A stretch of DNA of 64,000 nt from an uncultured bacterium. Lineage in GTDB: Bacteria > Cyanobacteriota > Vampirovibrionia > Gastranaerophilales > Gastranaerophilaceae. The notes under the pieces were generated by a model. That model was given only the letters and a program-made list of their open reading frames with translations. It was not told the origin of the DNA and made no database searches. The position numbers were made by a program, and so were the translations under genes. Of this stretch, positions 18,076 through 26,568 are shown one piece after another. The stretch covers positions 29,055 to 93,054 of the forward strand of contig CASELF010000042.1 of the NCBI GenBank assembly GCA_949288725.1, given 5' to 3'. The stretch's first letter is position 1, and each line of letters begins with the position of its first letter.

Positions 18076-19386
18076 ATGGCAGACAACAGAATTTATTTTG
18101 TAGATGTTACAAATCGTGATGGTGTTCAAACATCCAGATTGGGATTAGCGAAGTTAGAAAAAACGATTATCAATTTAATGCTTAATGATATGGGGATTAC
18201 TCAATCAGAATTTGGGTTTCCTACTACAAAGCACGAGTTGAATTATTTGAACGGGAATTTGGAATTGGTTAAAAGAGGTGTTATAAAAACAACAAAACTT
18301 TCAGGCTGGATGAGAGGTATTGCTTCTGATGTTGAAGAATCTTTTAGAAACGTTCCTGATTTAGAATATGTCAATCTGTCACAATCTACTTCTGAACAAA
18401 TGATTCATGGAAAATATTTAGGCAAAAAGACTTCTGATGATATTATCAAGATGACTAAAGAAGCAGTTGAATGTGCTAAAGATAAGGGCGCTAAAATTAT
18501 TGGTGTTAATGCAGAAGACGCTTCTCGAAGTGATCTTGATTTCTTAATAAAATATGCAAACGAAGCAAAAAAATCAGGTGCTCACAGATTTAGATATTGC
18601 GATACTTTAGGTTATGAAGATCCGCAAACTTCTTATGATAGAATATATAGAATAGCCAAAGCAACTGAAATGCCTATTGAACTTCATTATCATAATGATT
18701 TAGGTATGGCGGTTGCTTGTTCTGTTATGGGTGCTAAAGCCGCAATAGATGCAGGTGTTGATGCTTATATCAATACTGCAATAAACGGAATGGGTGAACG
18801 TGCAGGTAATGCTGATTTAGTTTCTTGCTTGCTTAGTTGCTTAAAATCTGCTGGGTTCAAAGGTAAATATAAAATTGATGAAAATATAAGGCTTGATAGA
18901 GCCTGGAAACTTGCAAAATATACCGCTTATGCTTTTGGCGTTGATATTCCGATAAATCAACCTGCAGTTGGTGATAATGCTTTTGCTCATGAATCAGGTA
19001 TTCATGCAGATGGTGCTTTAAAAGATCGTAGAAATTATGAATTGTATGATTTTGAAGAACTTGGACGCGGTGAACCGGAAATTATTGAAACAGGTAGAAT
19101 GATTACGACTGGTGAATATGGTGGAATTAAAGGGTTTAGAAATGTTTATAACAATTTGGAACTTGAATTTAAAGATGAGCACGAAGCGCGTAATATCCTT
19201 GAACTTGTCAGATATGCAAATGTTCATACTCAAAAGCCGCTTACTACAAGTGAATTGAGATTTATTTATTACTTCCCTGATATTGCGGCACAAATTATGA
19301 CAGTATCACCTTATTATGAGCCTATTGGTGCCATAAAAGACAGGGTAGAACAACAAAAACAATGCCCTCCTGTTGGTGTTATTTAA
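18076..19386 (+). CDS. Homocitrate / 2-isopropylmalate synthase-family enzyme
   Basis: The 436-residue protein is a DRE-TIM metallolyase that condenses acetyl-CoA with a 2-oxoacid. Seen are VTNRDGVQ (metal and substrate site), YCDTLGYEDP, the metal-binding HYHNDLGMAVA, NGMGERAGNADL and HESGIHADG, the signature of the LeuA/NifV/homocitrate synthase group. It lacks the ~120-residue leucine-sensing domain of canonical LeuA, so it is closer in architecture to homocitrate synthases or citramalate-type enzymes. No nif, lys or leu genes surround it, so substrate is unresolved. GAGGTAG precedes the ATG. Confidence 0.85.
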   Translation: MADNRIYFVDVTNRDGVQTSRLGLAKLEKTIINLMLNDMGITQSEFGFPTTKHELNYLNGNLELVKRGVIKTTKLSGWMRGIASDVEESFRNVPDLEYVNLSQSTSEQMIHGKYLGKKTSDDIIKMTKEAVECAKDKGAKIIGVNAEDASRSDLDFLIKYANEAKKSGAHRFRYCDTLGYEDPQTSYDRIYRIAKATEMPIELHYHNDLGMAVACSVMGAKAAIDAGVDAYINTAINGMGERAGNADLVSCLLSCLKSAGFKGKYKIDENIRLDRAWKLAKYTAYAFGVDIPINQPAVGDNAFAHESGIHADGALKDRRNYELYDFEELGRGEPEIIETGRMITTGEYGGIKGFRNVYNNLELEFKDEHEARNILELVRYANVHTQKPLTTSELRFIYYFPDIAAQIMTVSPYYEPIGAIKDRVEQQKQCPPVGVI

Positions 19387-19411
19387 TTTTATTTAAAAGA
19401 GGATAATTTTA

Positions 19412-19670
19412 GATGCTGAAACAAGTTCAGCATGACGTATCTATTTACTTTTGTACTGTCCAGATGCTAAAACAAGTTCAGCATGATAGGTAAAGTTCAG
19501 GATGACGTGAGTTTTACAGGTCTAATTTTATTACATCTTAAATATGTCATTCTGAAGTTCTTGCAAGCAAAACTAACTACTACAACATGTCACCCTGAAT
19601 TTATTTCAGGGTCAAAAGGTTTTTGTCAAATATACAAAATAAATGGATGCTGAAACAAGTTCAGCATGAC
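19412..19670. repeat. Cluster of short palindromic repeats (REP/MITE-like)
   Basis: Between two genes lie three full copies of a palindromic unit, GATGCTGAAACAAGTTCAGC followed by ATGAC: 19412-19436, 19463-19486 (one change, and ATGAT) and 19646-19670. A variant, TCACCCTGAATTTATTTCAG, lies at 19590-19609 with GGGTC after it, and two half units lie at 19493-19507 and 19546-19560. Each full copy can fold as a hairpin (GATGCTGAA with TTCAGCATG). No ORF lies here. They resemble extragenic palindromes scattered in many bacterial genomes. Confidence 0.8.
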
Positions 19671-19688
19671 GTGTAAGGTTTACATAAA

Positions 19689-19718
19689 AAAGAGGCAAAT
19701 CAGATGATTTGCCTCTTT
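19689..19718. terminator. Bidirectional terminator
   Basis: AAAGAGGCAAATC (19689-19701) pairs perfectly with GATTTGCCTCTTT (19706-19718) across a 4-base loop. It ends the pilin-like gene on the minus strand and can stop read-through from the synthase and repeat region. Confidence 0.85.
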
Positions 19719-19740
19719 CAATCCTTCTAACAAGATATAA

Positions 19741-20445
19741 TTATTTTGCTTGGTTCAATACATATCTTGCAGCATCTGTGATAGGTTCAACTGTACCATC
19801 GTGGAATACAACCGGGAAGATATCACCCATATCTGCTGCGTTGTTTCTTACGATACAAGTTCCAACTGATGATGCAACTTTTCCTGCAGAACTAGAACAT
19901 CTAACTTCTTTGTTAGGTAGAGTTGGTCCGTTTACATCGATAAACCCATAACACTTAGTAGCTAAACCTGTAATAGGATCGCCAGGTGCTAATGTACAAG
20001 AAGCTAGGGCTGGGTCAAATGCAACAACAGAACCATCAGCTAATTGGTATGCTTTCATGGTAGTTTTTGCAACTACAGGGCTAGCATTTATTGTATATGA
20101 TGCTGTAGAACCAGGAATTTTCATAGCGCTAGCAGTTGCGTAGTATGTAGCACCTGATAAAGTACCGTTAATCAATGCACACATAGAAGCAGTTACATCA
20201 GGTTTTTCTGTTCCACCACTTGCACCGCAAGCTGTAGTTACTGATGCATAGTCTAAGTCATATTGAGCAGTAGCCATCAATGCTGCTTGGTTTAATGTTG
20301 ATAAAGTCTTTTTGTATTGAGATTTGAATTTTGCACTGTTAGTATTTGAAATCAATGTTGGAATTGTCATAGCGGCAACTACACCAATGATACCTAAAGT
20401 AATCAATACTTCTGCCAAAGTAAAACCGAATCTTTTTGTTGTCAT
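19741..20445 (-). CDS. Type IV pilin-like prepilin
   Basis: The roughly 234-residue protein has a class III signal: KRFG, then FTLAEVLITLGIIGVVAAMT. Prepilin peptidase should cut after Gly, N-methylate Phe, and Glu5 of the mature chain is present. The C-terminal globular part has six or so Cys, Ala/Thr-rich strands and no glycosylation motif I can name. The second ATG (20445) is chosen because AAGGTG sits eight bases upstream of it. It could be a major pilin, minor pilin or competence/secretion pseudopilin. It stands alone with its own promoter; no pilus machinery genes are nearby. Confidence 0.9.
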   Translation of the reverse strand: MTTKRFGFTLAEVLITLGIIGVVAAMTIPTLISNTNSAKFKSQYKKTLSTLNQAALMATAQYDLDYASVTTACGASGGTEKPDVTASMCALINGTLSGATYYATASAMKIPGSTASYTINASPVVAKTTMKAYQLADGSVVAFDPALASCTLAPGDPITGLATKCYGFIDVNGPTLPNKEVRCSSSAGKVASSVGTCIVRNNAADMGDIFPVVFHDGTVEPITDAARYVLNQAK

Positions 20446-20502
20446 AATCATTCACCTTTCTTAATTTTTAATAAACTATAACATACGCTTTACATAATCA
20501 TT

Positions 20503-20531
20503 ATATTACTATTTTTTTCAAAATCTGTCAA
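20503..20531 (-). promoter_or_regulatory. Promoter of the pilin-like gene
   Basis: On the minus strand TTGACA (20531-20526), a 17-base spacer, and TAATAT (20508-20503) lie about 60 bases before the pilin start. This near-consensus promoter fits a strongly expressed structural subunit. Confidence 0.65.
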
Positions 20532-21001
20532 TCATTTGTATGATTTTTCCCGAAAACAGGGGCTTTTCATGCTTTTTCCGGAGGATGAACTTTTATTATT
20601 TTGTGTATCAAAACACCTGATATTATATAAACTTTATTCACTCCAAAAAGCAAAGAAATCATTGCGCACTTGCCTTATAAATATAAAGAGCAAGTGCGAC
20701 TTATTTTATTCGGTGTTGCTATAAACCTTTTTATTAATCAAATTTATTATCCTCATGAATGTATATTTATAGTTAACCCAGATTACTTGACAAAGTAACA
20801 TAAAACTAAAAAATTAATACTTTTGGATTAATGTTTCTTAAAATAAATCTCTGAAAGTCAAGTATAGTTTGAAAAAATTTCCCCAGGATTTTATTTAACA
20901 TTTATTAATATTTTATTTTTATGCTTTACATTTGTTTACAAATCAGCAATTTTAAAATAACAAAAAACTTTATAAATCATGTAAAATAAAGGGGAATTAA
21001 A
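20532..21001. other. AT-rich intergenic region with inverted repeats
   Basis: About 470 bases between the pilin promoter and the end of the GH57 gene. CGCACTTGC (20665-20673) pairs with GCAAGTGCG (20690-20698), a perfect 9-base stem with a 16-base loop and a T-rich but imperfect tail. ACTTGAC near 20785 has a distant inverse copy, GTCAAGT, near 20857. A 62-codon frame at 20536-20724 has no ribosome binding site and odd composition. A small RNA or a terminator is possible; nothing more is supported. Confidence 0.4.
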
Positions 21002-21076
21002 ATGGGAATTATACTTATTACTGTACAAGTTGTTGCACTTGGTGCATTGTCAAAAGATTTGTTATCACGTTGTTAG
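21002..21076 (+). CDS. Candidate 24-aa hydrophobic peptide
   Basis: AAAGGGG lies nine bases before an ATG that encodes MGIILITVQVVALGALSKDL and four more residues. The first 14 residues are hydrophobic, enough for one short membrane-associated helix. Its TAG shares the tetranucleotide TTAG with the stop codon of the convergent GH57 gene, the same arrangement as four other gene pairs in this window. It is too short for homology-based support. Confidence 0.35.
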   Translation: MGIILITVQVVALGALSKDLLSRC

Positions 21077-23328
21077 TTTGGTCTTGTGACAGATAGAACC
21101 ATTTCATTTGGGATATAAAAATCTTTTATGCCATAATTGGCGTTTACGAATAGAAATTCCAGAGTTTCGCCGTTATTTATCCCAAGTGCGCTAAACGGAA
21201 TTTTCAAATCCAGAGTTTCGCCGTAAGCAGATTCTATCATACGAGATTGTTCTAAAACCCACATATCTCCAGGAATTGCTCTGATTAGTCTAACTAATTG
21301 CAATTTATCGTTTTTTATTGCTATTTGCATTTCTTTATGGAATTTTTCCATTGAAATTGGTGATATATTTTCTGTTTTGTTTATTAATCTGACAGGAGAA
21401 AGAGTTTGTTTGTGGTGTGATTTTCTGAAATATACATACATTTGGTAAGTTCTTTTTGATAATTCTGAATTTTCTTTGATGTATTTATTCATATTAAATT
21501 TAAGATAGAAATTATCTTTATCGTTTCCAAAACGTATTTTATCAAACAATTTTGATTCTCTCAGCACAGGTCCGTCAGGAATTTCGATATAACCTGCATT
21601 ATTCCATTCATCGTCTGCTGTGACATTTTTTCCTGAAATTTCGGGTGTAATTAGTGATTTAGGATATTTTGACGGTTTTGTTGCTGTCACATCTGATAGT
21701 GCATCATCCAAAAATGTGGGGATATCCAATTCAAGATATCTATATACATTTTTTAGATGTGTTCTATATATAAAATCAAATATATTATCACGTCCGGAAT
21801 CATTTGGTTCTCCATACCACCAGAACCAATCGCTGCCTTCGCATATTAATATTTCTCTATATGCTGCATCAAGATTTGGGTGGTTTGGTTCTCTTTTGGC
21901 AAAAAGGTTAAAGTCTTTTTTTACTCTTTTTAAATAAGTCCATGCCAAATCTTTGACCGGTTCATCAATCCATAGTTTAAAATCTCTATTTATCCAAGAG
22001 CCTGAAGCAATTTTATCCAAGGTTTTATCTTCTTTTGTATGGGCAAGATAATCTGAGATTAGTACGGTTTCCAAAGTGTTATCTTCGGTTATTAATTTAT
22101 ATAATGTTTCTAAGAAAGATTCACCGTCTTTAATGTAATTTTCCCAACAATTTTCTCCATCAAGTGCTATTGTTAGCAAATGTTCTTTGTCAGGTGAGGA
22201 TAAAACTTTACTTTGTATGATTTTTATGCGGTCATATAAATCGTTTGCCGTTGCTATCGGGTCGTGGTTTTGATATTCAAAACTTATCAAATTCGGTATC
22301 GTTGATTCCCTGAAAATCATTTTGATATCAGATTGGTTGGTTTTATATTTGTATGTTTTTAAAAGATGATAAGGTTCGTTTATGTAGCCTTTAAAATCGT
22401 GTTCAAATTCAAATTTTATTGAATTTGCTAAAATCCCTTCATCTGAAATTGACCATTTGACCCCAAGTTTTGCAAGCAGAGCAAGTGTTTTTTTGCTTAC
22501 GCAATGTTCTGATGGCCAAATACCTTCAGGGCGTTTCCCAAAGACTTCTTCAATTCTATCAAGTGCCATTTTTACTTGAACTTCGGCATCTTGTTCCGGA
22601 TTGAAGCCTGTCATATCTTCATCAGGCATAGGAATTTTTTTGATGTTTTTAAAATCAAGCAGTATCGGTAATATCGGATGATAATAAGGGCTTGTAATAA
22701 CTTCGATTTTATTTTTTTTGATAAGTGTTTTCATTGTCGGGATAATTCTTTTTATTATATCCCTTTGAATATCAATGATTCTGATTCTGTCTTCGTCGGT
22801 ATAATTTTTCCCCTTTTTGATGAGTCTTTTTAATTCGGGATTTTTATTTTTGAATGAGCCATCAATCCAGACTAAATTAAATAATGCCGTTAAATCTGCA
22901 TATTCTTGGTTTGTGAGTACGGAAATGTCATTTCCGCCAGATGCTTGAACTATTTTATATAACCTGTGATATTCCTCGTTAGGAAGTATCATGGTTTGAT
23001 AATTTGCATCAAAAAAATTGGTTAAGATAAATAATTTGTCTTCATCATTTAGCCTATCAACAGGTTTTATTGTTATTCTTGAATGTATGTCGTGAGCGTT
23101 ATTCTGCGCATAATCAATTATGGCATCAACTAATACGGGTACAAAATTGAAATTTAGTTTAAGTTTTTCGATTTTTTTTGCCCATAAAATCATGTCTAAA
23201 TAATCTTTTACGGCATGCAATCTTACCCAAGGCATTAAATAATCACCATTTTGCGCAAGTTGATATACAGGTTGGTGCATATGCCAACAAAAGGCTATTG
23301 ACAATTTTTTTGTCTGACTCATCATCAT
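21073..23328 (-). CDS. Glycoside hydrolase family 57 alpha-glucan enzyme
   Basis: This 751-residue protein has the GH57 beta/alpha barrel: CWHMHQP at residues 14-20 (motif 1), WPSEHCVS with the probable nucleophile Glu274, and ALDGENCWENY with the probable acid Asp390. A C-terminal beta-sandwich follows from about residue 560 (FGNDKDNFYLKFNMN to FLFVNANYG). No signal peptide is present, so it should act in the cytoplasm on glycogen-like alpha-1,4-glucan; amylase, amylopullulanase and glucanotransferase are all possible within GH57. Three ATGs stand in a row at the start; the first is given. A diverged GH77 enzyme at 34167 may share the pathway. Confidence 0.88.
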   Translation of the reverse strand: MMMSQTKKLSIAFCWHMHQPVYQLAQNGDYLMPWVRLHAVKDYLDMILWAKKIEKLKLNFNFVPVLVDAIIDYAQNNAHDIHSRITIKPVDRLNDEDKLFILTNFFDANYQTMILPNEEYHRLYKIVQASGGNDISVLTNQEYADLTALFNLVWIDGSFKNKNPELKRLIKKGKNYTDEDRIRIIDIQRDIIKRIIPTMKTLIKKNKIEVITSPYYHPILPILLDFKNIKKIPMPDEDMTGFNPEQDAEVQVKMALDRIEEVFGKRPEGIWPSEHCVSKKTLALLAKLGVKWSISDEGILANSIKFEFEHDFKGYINEPYHLLKTYKYKTNQSDIKMIFRESTIPNLISFEYQNHDPIATANDLYDRIKIIQSKVLSSPDKEHLLTIALDGENCWENYIKDGESFLETLYKLITEDNTLETVLISDYLAHTKEDKTLDKIASGSWINRDFKLWIDEPVKDLAWTYLKRVKKDFNLFAKREPNHPNLDAAYREILICEGSDWFWWYGEPNDSGRDNIFDFIYRTHLKNVYRYLELDIPTFLDDALSDVTATKPSKYPKSLITPEISGKNVTADDEWNNAGYIEIPDGPVLRESKLFDKIRFGNDKDNFYLKFNMNKYIKENSELSKRTYQMYVYFRKSHHKQTLSPVRLINKTENISPISMEKFHKEMQIAIKNDKLQLVRLIRAIPGDMWVLEQSRMIESAYGETLDLKIPFSALGINNGETLEFLFVNANYGIKDFYIPNEMVLSVTRPN

Positions 23329-23400
23329 ACTTAACTCTATCCTTTATCCCATTGTATCATTGAAAAAATATATAAACAAGCATTGTGAATAATCAATAAG

Positions 23401-23451
23401 TGTTACAGTTAGTAACAACATATGACGCGATTTATATGTTTTTGCTATACT
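23401..23451 (+). promoter_or_regulatory. Promoter with upstream inverted repeat for the AGCS gene
   Basis: TATACT (23446-23451) with an extended TG at 23443-23444 forms a good -10; ATGACG (23422-23427) gives a weak -35 at 18-base spacing. Immediately upstream, TGTTAC (23401-23406) and GTAACA (23412-23417) form a perfect inverted repeat, placed where an activator or repressor dimer could bind. Confidence 0.5.
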
Positions 23452-23516
23452 GTTAGTAATATGGTTGGAATTTACCTCGTGTGACTAACCGATAATAGTT
23501 CTGAAAGGATAGTAGA

Positions 23517-25124
23517 ATGAAGAAATTTTTAGGTTTGATTATGTCATTATTTTTTAGTATTCAACAAGCTGGGGCTATGAGTGTTGACGCATTTATGGAC
23601 AAACATATTGCGCCGATATCCGATTTTGTTGCAAATTTGATATTTTTGTCGGTTCCTGTTTGTGGCTATAAGGTTCCGATAATTATTTTTTGGATTCTTA
23701 TTGCCGGAATATTTTTCACTATATACTATCGCGGAATTGCGGTTTGGGGATTTAAGCATGCTCTTGATTTAATTATGAAGCCTGCTGACTCTTCCGACAA
23801 AGACGGTAATTGTGGTGAAGTTTCTTCATTCCAAGCGTTGGCTACTGCTTTGTCAGGAACTATTGGTATTGGTAGTATTGCAGGTGTTGCAATTTCTATT
23901 TCTATCGGTGGCCCTGGTGCGGCTTTTTGGATTTTTGCCGGTGCAATACTTGGGATGTCTATAAAATTTGTTGAAGCAACTTTGGCTGTTAAGTATAGAA
24001 GATTTAATACTGACGGATCTATTTCCGGAGGCCCGATGCATTATATTGCACACGGTTTGACAAGAAAAAATATGCGCTGGTTAGGTCAGCCTTTGTCTGT
24101 GGTATTTGCTATTCTTTGTATTGGTGGTGGTATTACAGGCGGTAATATGATTCAAATTAACCAATCTGCTCACCAAATCGTTTTTATTACAGGTGGGGCT
24201 CATAGTTTTATGCACGGTTATACTTGGGTTTTCGGTTTAATTGTTGCTATTTTGATCGGTTTAGTTGTTGTTGGTGGTATCAAAAGTATAGCTAAAGTTA
24301 CAACTATTCTTGTTCCTACAATGTGTATTTTATATATTGTTTCAGGTCTAATTGTTATTGGCGCTAATATTGCTAATATCCCAAGTGCACTTGTTTTAAT
24401 TTTGAAAGAAGCATTTCATCCTACTGCTGTTGCAGGCGGTGTTTTCGGTACAATCATTATTGGTTTAAGACGTTCTGTTCAATCTAATGAAGCTGGTACA
24501 GGTGCAGCTGCTATTGTTTATGCTACGGCGCAAACTAAGGAGGCTGTTTCTCAAGGTTTTGTTGCTTTATTGGAAACTTTCTTAACCGGTGTGCTTTGTT
24601 TGTTCACTTCTTTTGCTATTGTATTTTCAGGTGTACTTGCCAAAACTCATATAGGACAAATTTCCGGTATTGAACTTGCGTCTAACGCATTTCAATCTGT
24701 TATTCCGTTCTTCCCTTATATTTTGTCTTTTATTGCGATATTGTTTGCTCTATCTACTTTGATTTCTTGGGCTTATTACAGTCAAAAGGCTTGGACTTTC
24801 CTTGTTGGTGAAGGTAAGAAAAGAGCGTTAACTTTTAATATCATTTATTGTATCTTTATTGTTATCGGTTCTGTTATGAATGTTCAATCTGTTATTAATA
24901 TTACTGATGCTATGATGATTGCTATGTGTGTGCCTAACGTTATTGTTTTATATGTTTTGGCACCTGAGGTTAAAAAAGATTTAATGGCTTATTGCAGAAA
25001 ATATAATATAGGCAGATTTGTATATCCAAAGTGGTTTAAGGCAGAACCTGTTCCTGTTGCGGCTAAATCTGAGGAAGATGATATTCCTGAATTTGTTGAA
25101 GTTAATGTGGAGGACAACAAATAA
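23517..25124 (+). CDS. Alanine/glycine:cation symporter (AGCS family)
   Basis: This 535-residue integral membrane protein has an N-terminal hydrophobic leader and about eleven transmembrane segments. The AGCS signature GTIGIGSIAGVAISISIGGPGAA is split across positions 116-138, and later GTIIIGLRRSVQSNEAGTGAA is conserved in Na+/alanine and Na+/glycine carriers. It should import small neutral amino acids with sodium. AAAGGATAG precedes the ATG. The stop overlaps the start of the ACT-domain gene by one base, so the two are translationally coupled; the ACT protein may sense the transported amino acid. Confidence 0.92.
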   Translation: MKKFLGLIMSLFFSIQQAGAMSVDAFMDKHIAPISDFVANLIFLSVPVCGYKVPIIIFWILIAGIFFTIYYRGIAVWGFKHALDLIMKPADSSDKDGNCGEVSSFQALATALSGTIGIGSIAGVAISISIGGPGAAFWIFAGAILGMSIKFVEATLAVKYRRFNTDGSISGGPMHYIAHGLTRKNMRWLGQPLSVVFAILCIGGGITGGNMIQINQSAHQIVFITGGAHSFMHGYTWVFGLIVAILIGLVVVGGIKSIAKVTTILVPTMCILYIVSGLIVIGANIANIPSALVLILKEAFHPTAVAGGVFGTIIIGLRRSVQSNEAGTGAAAIVYATAQTKEAVSQGFVALLETFLTGVLCLFTSFAIVFSGVLAKTHIGQISGIELASNAFQSVIPFFPYILSFIAILFALSTLISWAYYSQKAWTFLVGEGKKRALTFNIIYCIFIVIGSVMNVQSVINITDAMMIAMCVPNVIVLYVLAPEVKKDLMAYCRKYNIGRFVYPKWFKAEPVPVAAKSEEDDIPEFVEVNVEDNK

Positions 25125-25399
25125 TGGCTAATCAAATTATTGTTACTGTCTTTGGTGCAGATAGAGTAGGTATTGTTGCAGAAGTTACTGCTGTACTTGC
25201 TAAATATGAAATAAATATTGAAGATATTAAGCAAACTCTTATGCAAGGACATTTTGTTATGTTTATGCTTTGTGATATCGAAAAATCAAAATATTCTTTT
25301 AAGGAAATTAAAGAAGCATTAACAAATAAAGGCTCAGATATGGGCATGGAAATCTGGGTTCAAAAAAAAGAAATTATTGATAATATGCATAAAATTTAG
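25124..25399 (+). CDS. ACT-domain regulatory protein (UPF0237 type)
   Basis: The 91-residue protein is a single ACT domain: VTVFGADRVGIVAEVTAVLA with the ligand-loop Gly, then strands around HFVMFMLCDI and a C-terminal helix. Such proteins bind small molecules, usually amino acids, at a dimer interface and control partner proteins. Coupling to an amino-acid symporter supports an amino-acid ligand. The stop shares TTAG (25396-25399) with the stop of the next, convergent gene. Confidence 0.88.
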   Translation: MANQIIVTVFGADRVGIVAEVTAVLAKYEINIEDIKQTLMQGHFVMFMLCDIEKSKYSFKEIKEALTNKGSDMGMEIWVQKKEIIDNMHKI

Positions 25400-25701
25400 C
25401 GTGTGTGCTTTGTTAAGTTGTTTACTTTATAAATATGATCGTACACTTGTATTGCAATATTGGCTTGTAAATCTTCATTTTTAAGTGCGGTAGTGTATGG
25501 ACCGTAATTCATAAGAGTTAAAGCGTCACTTTTTGGGAAAAATGTAAGTGGCGTATTCTCTTTTTTTATCAATGTTTCAATATTTGGAATTTCCGGTTTG
25601 ATTTTTTTATATATGGCACTGTTTTTATCTATTTTAAATTTTATGTTGCTAATGTTAGGTTTAGAATCAAGATTTTTTAATATGTTAAAATTAACTTTCA
25701 T
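25396..25701 (-). CDS. Hypothetical protein, 101 aa
   Basis: The ATG is preceded by AAAGGAAAC. The protein is basic, Asn/Lys/Ile-rich, starts MKVNFNILKNLD and has no signal peptide or membrane helix. The C-terminal half (DALTLMNYGPYTTALKNEDL) looks more ordered. No family recognised. It overlaps the ACT gene tail to tail by four bases and follows a terminator that isolates it from the next gene upstream. Confidence 0.6.
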   Translation of the reverse strand: MKVNFNILKNLDSKPNISNIKFKIDKNSAIYKKIKPEIPNIETLIKKENTPLTFFPKSDALTLMNYGPYTTALKNEDLQANIAIQVYDHIYKVNNLTKHTR

Positions 25702-25750
25702 TTTGTTTCCTTTCGTTCTTTAATTTTACACATATTAAATCAAAACAAAA

Positions 25751-25780
25751 AATAATTTGCTATTAGTTTAGCAAATTATT
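25751..25780 (-). terminator. Terminator of the exported repeat protein gene
   Basis: AATAATTTGCT (25751-25761) and AGCAAATTATT (25770-25780) form an 11-base stem with an 8-base loop; on the minus strand a T-rich run follows. It separates the genes at 25841 and 25396. Confidence 0.7.
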
Positions 25781-25840
25781 ACAAAATTTTTATATAATTT
25801 TAATATTCTGTACTGTTAGCATATTTAATAAAGTTCAATT

Positions 25841-26281
25841 TTAATAATTAATTTTATTTCCGTTTTTGTCATAGCGGGTTACGGTTCCGTCCATATTTAT
25901 TTTATAACTGCCAATTTTATTTCCATATTTGTCATATTGGGTGGTTTTGTTTCCATATCTTTTATAGGAGCCTGTTATTTCTCCATAGCGGTTATATGTA
26001 TTAACTATTTTGCTGCTTCTTTTATATGGTCTTCTTTTTATTTTGTACCCTTGGGTTTGGCTTATTACTTGACCATTGGGGTTGTAATAGGTTATGGAAC
26101 CGTTCATGTTTCTTTTGGCAATGCTAATGACATTTCCGTTTTTATCATAACAAGTTGTTTTAGTCCCGTATCTTTTGCAGCAATTTATTTTTTTGCATTG
26201 GTCATAATGATTTATGCATCTTGCAAATACCGGAGTTGCGGTTATACATATTATTATAAAAATGGCTAAAAACTTTTTCAT
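25841..26281 (-). CDS. Exported protein with tandem YD-like repeats
   Basis: The ATG at 26281 follows GGGG and gives a clear Sec signal (MKKFLAIFIIICITATPVFA, then RCINH); a longer frame starting 16 codons upstream lacks one. The mature ~126 residues contain a Cys-rich start (six Cys in 20 residues including a CC pair) and then about six short repeats of the type Y(D/N)(K/R)-x-G-N-x-I, such as TTCYDKNGNVI, TTQYDKYGNKIGSYK and VTRYDKNGNKI. The unit resembles RHS/YD or MORN-like beta repeats that bind carbohydrate or lipid. The protein is strongly basic. Periplasmic or cell-surface location is likely. Confidence 0.75.
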   Translation of the reverse strand: MKKFLAIFIIICITATPVFARCINHYDQCKKINCCKRYGTKTTCYDKNGNVISIAKRNMNGSITYYNPNGQVISQTQGYKIKRRPYKRSSKIVNTYNRYGEITGSYKRYGNKTTQYDKYGNKIGSYKINMDGTVTRYDKNGNKINY

Positions 26282-26459
26282 AACATTCCCCTTATTTATT
26301 AAAATAGAAAAATTGTAAAAATTGTTCAAAAAGGATGCTTTTGTTATAAATTGTTAAGTAAAATTTTGTATTGATGTTGATACGGTGCGGAAATTAACAA
26401 ATATGAAATAGTGTTTCAAATCTGATTTTTGTGATATATATTAATAAGAAATGGATTGA

Positions 26460-26531
26460 GCGGGCATAGTTCAGTGGTAGAATGTCTCCTTCCCAAGGAG
26501 AAGATCGCGAGTTCGAGTCTCGTTGCCCGCT
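26460..26531 (+). tRNA. tRNA-Gly (anticodon CCC)
   Basis: A complete cloverleaf can be drawn: acceptor GCGGGCA/TGCCCGC, D-stem GTTC/GAAT (one G-T), anticodon stem TCTCC/GGAGA with loop TTCCCAA, five-base variable loop and T-stem GCGAG/CTCGT with TTCGAGT loop. The anticodon CCC reads GGG. The discriminator is T (26531) and CCA is not encoded. It stands alone just upstream of a DUF2971 gene. Confidence 0.93.
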
Positions 26532-26568
26532 TTTTAATATTATTTAGGGATTAGATGTGAGGTTTTTG

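Noticed and set aside
18076..19386. Assignment as nifV within a nitrogen-fixation locus
   Set aside because: No nif gene is nearby; the domain pattern fits homocitrate, citramalate and isopropylmalate synthases alike.
20536..20724. 62-codon plus-strand ORF in the intergenic region
   Set aside because: No ribosome binding site, overlaps the pilin promoter region, and composition unlike neighbouring proteins.
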